Assembly: GCA_001839685.1 (NCBI GenBank)
Contig: MLAK01000571.1
Location: 1 to 64,000 of the forward strand
Direction: 5' to 3'
DNA: 64,000 bases
From: Tritrichomonas foetus
Taxonomy: Eukaryota; Parabasalia; Tritrichomonadida; Tritrichomonadidae
Shown here piece by piece: positions 60,501 through 64,000 of this stretch. Within the stretch, counting starts at the first letter, position 1, and each line of letters opens with the position of its first letter. A program made the translations under genes and the position numbers. The notes beneath the pieces are model-generated. The model had not been told where the DNA came from. It was given only the letters and a program-made list of their open reading frames with translations, and did not search any database.

Positions 60501-62026
60501 GTATTTTGAACAAGAGCATATCTTTGATAGTATAAAGACGACGTCGTCAATGTATGAAGAAGTTTGGTTGATCCAAGAATAAGATCTCTTATAGTAGATT
60601 GATAAATAAGGCATCTATAAATCATTTCTGTGAAAAGTTGTGGGTGTGGCATTGCTTCAACAAGGACTGAATCAAGAGCTTGTGCACCTTCATTCAAGAT
60701 AAGTTCAAATGCGCAAGCACGAAGAGTATTCAAAGTTGAACTTTCTTTGTCTTCAGTCGAACAAGTCAAATGTGGATCAAAGAGTAAATCAGAGTACAAA
60801 AATCGACACATCATTGGAAGCTTAACATGCGGCATTAATTCAACGCCTGCAAGAAGGAAATGAGCAATCATATCATAGAAGTGTCGATTTTTGACACTAA
60901 CACTGATCATGTCCATGAAAGTATCAAGGAAAGTTGCGGCTGTTTCTTCATGAAGACGAACAACAGTTAAAATAATTTTAATTCTTGCGGCCAAAAAATC
61001 AGGATTATGGCAAAGGCTCATAATTTCACCTTTTTCTGGTAAAAGGTTGTTATTTACAACACTGAAACCTTCAGGGAAAGTTTGCTCATCTTTGAATTCC
61101 AAAATTGGCTCCATAATTTTTTCTGGTTTGTCAAGCTTAACGATGTTCACGTCTGGTGGTGAAATCAATAATGTTGGTTCTTCACTGGAAATCTTCTTGA
61201 CAATTTCTGGAACAATCAACTTACATAATGACGAAATGTATTCACTACTTAAAAGTGGACCGTGATGTGACAATAACGTAAGAGCACGTGCATCAAATCT
61301 TAAAATGAGATGCTTGATTGAGTCAATTGTTCGAATTGCACTTCTCATGAGGTAAATATCACGTCTTTCATCGGCGCATTTTTGGATGATATCATAGATT
61401 TCATATGCATCTTCGATAAGCTCGGATGTAGAGTTTGCTGTAAGGCCACGAAGTAAATCGGCAAAAATATCGCATGCGTATTCGTTTCCGACGAAATCTG
61501 CTGTTTGGAAAAATTCGGCGATCGGCTCAATGTAAAGCTTAATTTGGAAGAAATCATTTCGTGAAACGTAAAATGAAAGAGAGCGAACAAAGGCTTTCAA
61601 GGCCAAATCTGTATATTTCAAAATTGAATTTAGGCATTGAAGCAAAATCGGTAAATAGCTGGTCGAACAATTCTTTTCGAGGTGAAGAACGTAGCTAACA
61701 TAAGAATACAATATAAAGCATTTACAAAATTCGACCTTTTTTGGGTCCTTTTCGTCGAAACATTTTGATAGCACATTTTGGAGTAATTGAGGCCTGAATG
61801 GAAATTGATAGTTACAATCGTTGACAGCATCATTGTAAGAAAGTCCTCTTGCAATTCTGTCGGCGACAGTTTTGATCTCGGTAGGAAGAAGGCGCGGATA
61901 TTCGAATGTTTCTAACAACGAAATAATTTCTTGGTCTTGGAAGATCTTGTATAAATCGGTTGGAAAACTGATTTGAAGGATGTCTAGGAATGGATCTGGA
62001 TAATTGGATGCCTTTGCAGCATTCAT
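54557..62026 (-). CDS. BEACH-domain protein (PH-BEACH, WD-like C-terminus)
   Basis: 2489 aa. Residues 1 to about 1740 are helical armadillo-like repeats. Within them, about 870-1040 is a concanavalin-A-like lectin segment (GFTFVCWLELDAV... to FSYGGV). A PH-BEACH module follows: a PH-like part at about 1755-1870, then the BEACH domain at about 1895-2145 with its signature WVNRNITNFEYLCHLNTLSGRTF...YPIFPWVVKDY. The last 330 residues have WD-repeat-like strands. BEACH proteins (LYST, LRBA, neurobeachin, Bchs) are cytosolic scaffolds controlling lysosome-related and endosomal membrane traffic; a similar role is inferred. The architecture is complete and there is no interruption. The gene is relatively GC-balanced and ends near the TA/GA microsatellite. 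Confidence 0.93.
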   Translation of the reverse strand: MNAAKASNYPDPFLDILQISFPTDLYKIFQDQEIISLLETFEYPRLLPTEIKTVADRIARGLSYNDAVNDCNYQFPFRPQLLQNVLSKCFDEKDPKKVEFCKCFILYSYVSYVLHLEKNCSTSYLPILLQCLNSILKYTDLALKAFVRSLSFYVSRNDFFQIKLYIEPIAEFFQTADFVGNEYACDIFADLLRGLTANSTSELIEDAYEIYDIIQKCADERRDIYLMRSAIRTIDSIKHLILRFDARALTLLSHHGPLLSSEYISSLCKLIVPEIVKKISSEEPTLLISPPDVNIVKLDKPEKIMEPILEFKDEQTFPEGFSVVNNNLLPEKGEIMSLCHNPDFLAARIKIILTVVRLHEETAATFLDTFMDMISVSVKNRHFYDMIAHFLLAGVELMPHVKLPMMCRFLYSDLLFDPHLTCSTEDKESSTLNTLRACAFELILNEGAQALDSVLVEAMPHPQLFTEMIYRCLIYQSTIRDLILGSTKLLHTLTTSSLYYQRYALVQNTEDYEGEKVNVDTVRLAIFLFFSSLFSNRQIETLSFQNEYFVSAYLSFSFEEPVRQFIMGQLRAFLTKDNPQATAMLGLNINKIVELAIPLFPNERALNLVNDIMVTVVDALSHQYSLADIFKPVTTSVIEALALVNSNKECQDYVIHVLQFFSVISHDFVLSQKQVDAIEKAINTVFPNGPNEEVYKLLVEIMAAEHLLSITPTFIIHQPRVVTVFFKVFERTERKNENIGFILELCNFSSANSIACHSCGLDMLLVESLLENWRQKDCKNDSIDIILQLFAKISVTISSADVVAKYISLLSPIENRVLPNHFWKGISCLNTIVSQTLKSPETSIPIPVSATPMQKAAVDISQGFTFVCWLELDAVNTQYKPIIFTFSDGVDIFYQVTLAGNIIVIYQRTPKSESTARVDRELPVSQMTFVSFTYYINEGMASLFTTINCQDTLPLQFPVLDFQGKPAVFSYGGVTNDSNIPESPLLTGPIALFPILDSAALSLLFARGPRQLDRVPIHPHFSFVPRASADITKAQSYTFLNVLIRDVKLTILLPLFSTLDMALNQYQEDECVEGTADATIELISNALLMSNNIEIDFANLNGFNILSTLLLQTSFKHLDYAIYLRFFTLLQMLRTGELQQQLLRSILGNLELLIVTDPENQLRIMKHWARVLFLTNSPTDSFAAFLSNTVCYYWDEIHDRNYLKGTSDCARPRPENLNVLECRTYMTDILLTMSQKNFTIEDFHLLMSYCKRCPDKGTVLSLTNLLLLMTKTQPSPLRICVKEPDFLSLLHQLFKRKWPEMTQILIETVAMLHVNKIMPPTSLSFIEHIEIIIRELSPKVMTHEVFEYIYQKLLPSIPELLPLCFWFAYNISDEAVGELVRKTEPSEKFVVDIRWAQWPIIIASQSNNSMAAEIFDFLAKCGYKQWHNIYSMILVVCKSVQADFTTLLNNFLTHLSTCLLCNSIAASKEHLDTFFDLIRQFLFFRDLEEQQKELAAVFRFSPYHEAPRGTPDSPKPNTRSRSLLSPAIGKLVGNKREAKESIVFTRLLSKFNHVPQSYSFGLRLDDRSRWLDFALAQNTLHLIHMTGYLPAFDMDLVICTFLIHSHPKIVLPHLTNFKLAPKTIANFQNYIDLLCFKAQRLNLPCSFMAYRSKYYIVNASKALFATAKWHQQKFIDMPFTLLNSIHNFYAQHPKIFVNTKNDVNEIYDCYVRFLKPILSTNKMFELTNKRSYQQLYSAITVECSPWDAASTSETEVPSRYPVGCYSNCPFKTQTKLFSRKVDEELERLIRPDFEADCELLCTNEDENRCGEFLVFDDHFEIVFGDNHQKIVKYREIDYILPRKRYFNDNCIEVFMKRTYLRKSYFIMFYEHTSQDIIDALAEHDKRFRQIPFNLQELKEKWVNRNITNFEYLCHLNTLSGRTFKDVSQYPIFPWVVKDYTSDKIKLIDTSLYRDLSRPIGTLNDERIKKLRSIAEDHKTATAFGYLYNSSYSNVPMVLSYLSNLPPFTNKEGNEEEKIEKMTSVKDIFNSVTSTKEDFREVIPEFYFQPEIFNNVELPPWAHESALEFVYLNRKVMESETVSSTLNNWIDLIWGSKSRGREAMKTENTFKPKLYEEYESASAVEESTYRTLGMIPKQLFEEAHPKRSDVSSKVRKVECITIESTSNSVAYAHVQAFPQQSKIVIQSIDAAGILKTDTVAFNKDNSTIITNKSSSNKNIDGFTFVSDDTKFLRISNKYILAHDSQKCSLLDVDNLKCNIFSSNKVQCIASDYPYFLVASNEFVLNVYSVLDESKMNTPVFRIPFFRTSAKCAAISNEFHTIAIGAGTELFLLTTQRDSLTRRVSLDGLSPELVCITPSWGFIVVYCVDRITNNKLDGNLNDDSFDHYFLTFSNNGELIKKVKFEFPIVALTTWKSENNFDFIAFASSKDKIYACEAFYLNVSEPIFKCEARVRTLHYSEEMKMITVVTRDGLFSFQPYSADDGDISPIQQ

Positions 62027-63402
62027 TTTTTTATTTCGATTTTTTTATTTTGATTGATTTTTTGCTCTTGAACTGAAGGATAGTCAAATATTGACCATGT
62101 GAAGATCGTTTATTCCTATCGAGCTATTGAATTTTATCAAAATATTCAAATATTGAGTACTTCTCAAATATCTTATTCTGATCCATCTTTTAATTTTTTC
62201 TGTATTTCACATCATTAATTTCACTTTGTTTTCAAATGATTTTAGGTCACTGTTGTTTTACTTTGAAAAATCTTTTTGTCGGACCAGGTTTCTATTAAAT
62301 ATTCTTCTCAAATTTTTATATAAATTGATAATTTACAATGCCGATTCAATTATTATCAAAATGATTGTATGATCAGCATGGCAATTCATTTTATGACGTA
62401 GGTTTACTTTTAAACCAGTTATTTAAAAGTATGACCAAAATCACATCACACCTTTTATAAATCATGATATTTTGAATAGATACCATAACTTTTTGTATAA
62501 AATTGTAAGTACGTTTATCGAGTGATAATATCTTTAATTTCTCTTAAATTTATCAATAAATATTGGACAATTATATTAATATAATTATTAGAAATATTAT
62601 ATAAAAATTGTTATTTAATTATGCCGTGTTTGATTGGTATATGGGAGATTCTTTCAAATCGACAAATTCACCATTCATGGTTATCAATTAATTGAGCCAT
62701 TAAATACAAAAATCAATGTATTGGAATCTAACATATATAATTCATACAACAATTTTGTTTTTATTAATATCAACAAAAATAAATTGATGATTCCAAAGAT
62801 TAGGGAAGATATTGCCATCACTATTATTAGGTAAAAAGGAAATTGGTAGATTTCATAAGAATTTGAAATGACAGGCCATATTTTTCAATATTTTTAGACT
62901 TCGACCAAGAAAATTGTGAACTTAAGTTATTTTAAAATATGAAAGATCCATATATTGCTATATATTTTAATTATTATCATTTAAATTTGCATATAATACT
63001 AATTGAGAGATAAATTCTGATAAAAGAAATCTAACATATATCCAATGATTTGGTTAATGAATTCATTGTTAACTATATATTTGTTAAGTGTCCAATACCT
63101 TATGGATTTTTTAGAATATCTATATTTCATTGCAATACAGAATATTATACCAAGCCTTCTTCATGATTGTTCCAACAGAAACAGGTATCGCAATATGTAG
63201 CGACAATTTTTATTCAGTTTTTTATCTTCTTTTTTTATTTCTTTACCGAAACTGCATTCAATATTATTTCCCGATAAAGTCACGATACTCACAAACATGT
63301 TTCTTTTATCAAAAAGTGAAATATTTGACGACACATCCATTCAAAAAAATTGTCAAATTTTCAAATAATTATTTGATATTCCAACACACAATCAAATCAA
63401 CA
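62027..63402. other. Intergenic (1.4 kb)
   Basis: This separates the divergent BEACH gene and the last gene. A frame at about 62640-62834 reads a plausible peptide but opens with TTG and stops after about 66 codons, so it might be a gene fragment at best. No inverted ends were found. Confidence 0.5.
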
Positions 63403-64000
63403 ATGAAAAAAATCAGCATCAGCCCAAAATTTCTCGCTATTATTGTTATCACATCATTCTTTGTGACTGGTTCTTTCGAATCTGTTCTTAATTCAATCAT
63501 TCTGAACACTGAATACAATTTTAATGGCACATTGAAGCTTGCCTTTTCTAAAATGTACTTCCAAACATGGGGCTTGTTTTTTGGACTTTCATTATGTTCT
63601 ATTCCATTATTTATTCAAAACTACCTTCAAAAAAAGAAAAATAATTCTGGTGATGATAAAATTCATCCATCTGACCAAAAATTCGTCAATTCAAACTTTA
63701 CAAATAATGAAATAAATAAAAATGGTGTCAAAACTAATGCTAATGGTGCAAATTCGCAAAGGTCAGAAATATCCAGTTTTTCTGTAAATGACGAAAATTC
63801 TGATTATGACATTCATAAAAAATGGATGAGCAACAACAATGATAATAAAAATTCAACCAAAAAAACAAATAAGTCAGCTTTTAAAAACCTTGCAAGACAC
63901 GAATATCACAATTATCAAGAAAAGCCAAAATTAATTTTATTTAAAGAAAGTGCTCTTCCAAGTATATGTTTTATTCTCTCTGCAACCATTCAGAATTATT
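63403..64000 (+). CDS. DMT-superfamily transporter, SLC35F6-like (partial, runs off window)
   Basis: The ATG at 63403 opens a frame that stays open to the window edge (about 199 codons). The first helix is FLAIIVITSFFVTGSFESVL. It is followed by a stretch ending FQTWGLFFGLSLCSIPLFIQ, like the FxHPFxQTxxMFxGExLC block of SLC35F6-type proteins. Then comes a long Asn/Lys/Ser-rich cytosolic insert (about residues 80-175) and the beginning of the next helix pair (SALPSICFILSATIQN), matching the family's LPAxCDxxATxxxY. The family holds nucleotide-sugar transporter relatives. The substrate is unknown. The C-terminal helices lie beyond the window. Confidence 0.6.
   Translation, partial: MKKISISPKFLAIIVITSFFVTGSFESVLNSIILNTEYNFNGTLKLAFSKMYFQTWGLFFGLSLCSIPLFIQNYLQKKKNNSGDDKIHPSDQKFVNSNFTNNEINKNGVKTNANGANSQRSEISSFSVNDENSDYDIHKKWMSNNNDNKNSTKKTNKSAFKNLARHEYHNYQEKPKLILFKESALPSICFILSATIQNY

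Noticed and set aside
62634..62834. 66-codon frame before the last gene
   Set aside because: It has a TTG start and is short; it may be a gene fragment, but nothing supports it.

Overview
The window reads as nuclear DNA of a parabasalid (trichomonad) protist, most like Tritrichomonas foetus. This is inferred from gene content and style, not from a database match. Long, mostly uninterrupted genes sit in very AT-rich DNA on both strands. No GTATGT...ACTAACACACAG intron was noticed. Several families are trichomonad hallmarks: a BspA-like leucine-rich-repeat surface protein, a very large multi-pass adenylyl cyclase, a BTB-plus-F5/8-type-C protein, and CAMK-like kinases with a CCKV motif. Several stop codons run into TAAA, and a few start codons follow a TCAYW initiator, as described for Trichomonas.

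Layout. 1-0.75 kb: a strikingly GC-rich, hairpin-forming island (candidate structured RNA) and a 22-bp tandem repeat. 0.75-9 kb: alpha-1,3-fucosyltransferase (-), a 1671-aa helical protein (+), and a protein with a P/Q-rich tail (+). 9.2-12.3 kb: inverted 25-bp arms enclosing an unknown ORF (-) and a DD35E transposase (+). 12.7-19.3 kb: BspA-like protein, a 1040-bp TIR element, an ELMO-domain protein, a decayed small membrane-protein gene, and an 895-bp TIR element. 19.6-30.8 kb: large USP-type deubiquitinase, Rab-like GTPase, a 1097-bp TIR element, and a SCYL2-like pseudokinase with endocytic motifs. 31-38 kb: 13-bp minisatellite with an assembly gap, 14-3-3, a gene split by one in-frame TAG, and a YccF plus cation/H+ exchanger protein. 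39.4-44.6 kb: adenylyl cyclase split into two reading frames. 45.5-50.3 kb: two paralogous kinases, with a second 1097-bp TIR element between them and a TAA inside the second. 51-54 kb: DUF3431-like type II membrane protein and a BTB/F5-8C gene broken by a frameshift. 54.5-62 kb: a 2489-aa BEACH protein. 63.4 kb to the end: 5' part of a DMT/SLC35F-like transporter.

Functional themes are membrane traffic (Rab, SCYL2-like, BEACH, ELMO), signalling (cyclase, kinases, 14-3-3, deubiquitinase) and the cell surface (BspA, glycosyltransferases). There is no operon logic; neighbours look independently transcribed.

The most interesting non-genic signal is a set of about 0.9-1.1 kb elements, four copies in three families. 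Each has 14-15 bp terminal inverted repeats and a perfect 8-bp target-site duplication, and their ends look related. None encodes a recognisable transposase, so they look like non-autonomous DNA transposons. The most interesting coding signal is a TAG followed by CAGTCA (the CARYYA context of efficient stop readthrough) inside an otherwise open frame of about 700 codons. Three other genes here are also interrupted, so genuine recoding has to be separated from pseudogenes and sequence errors.
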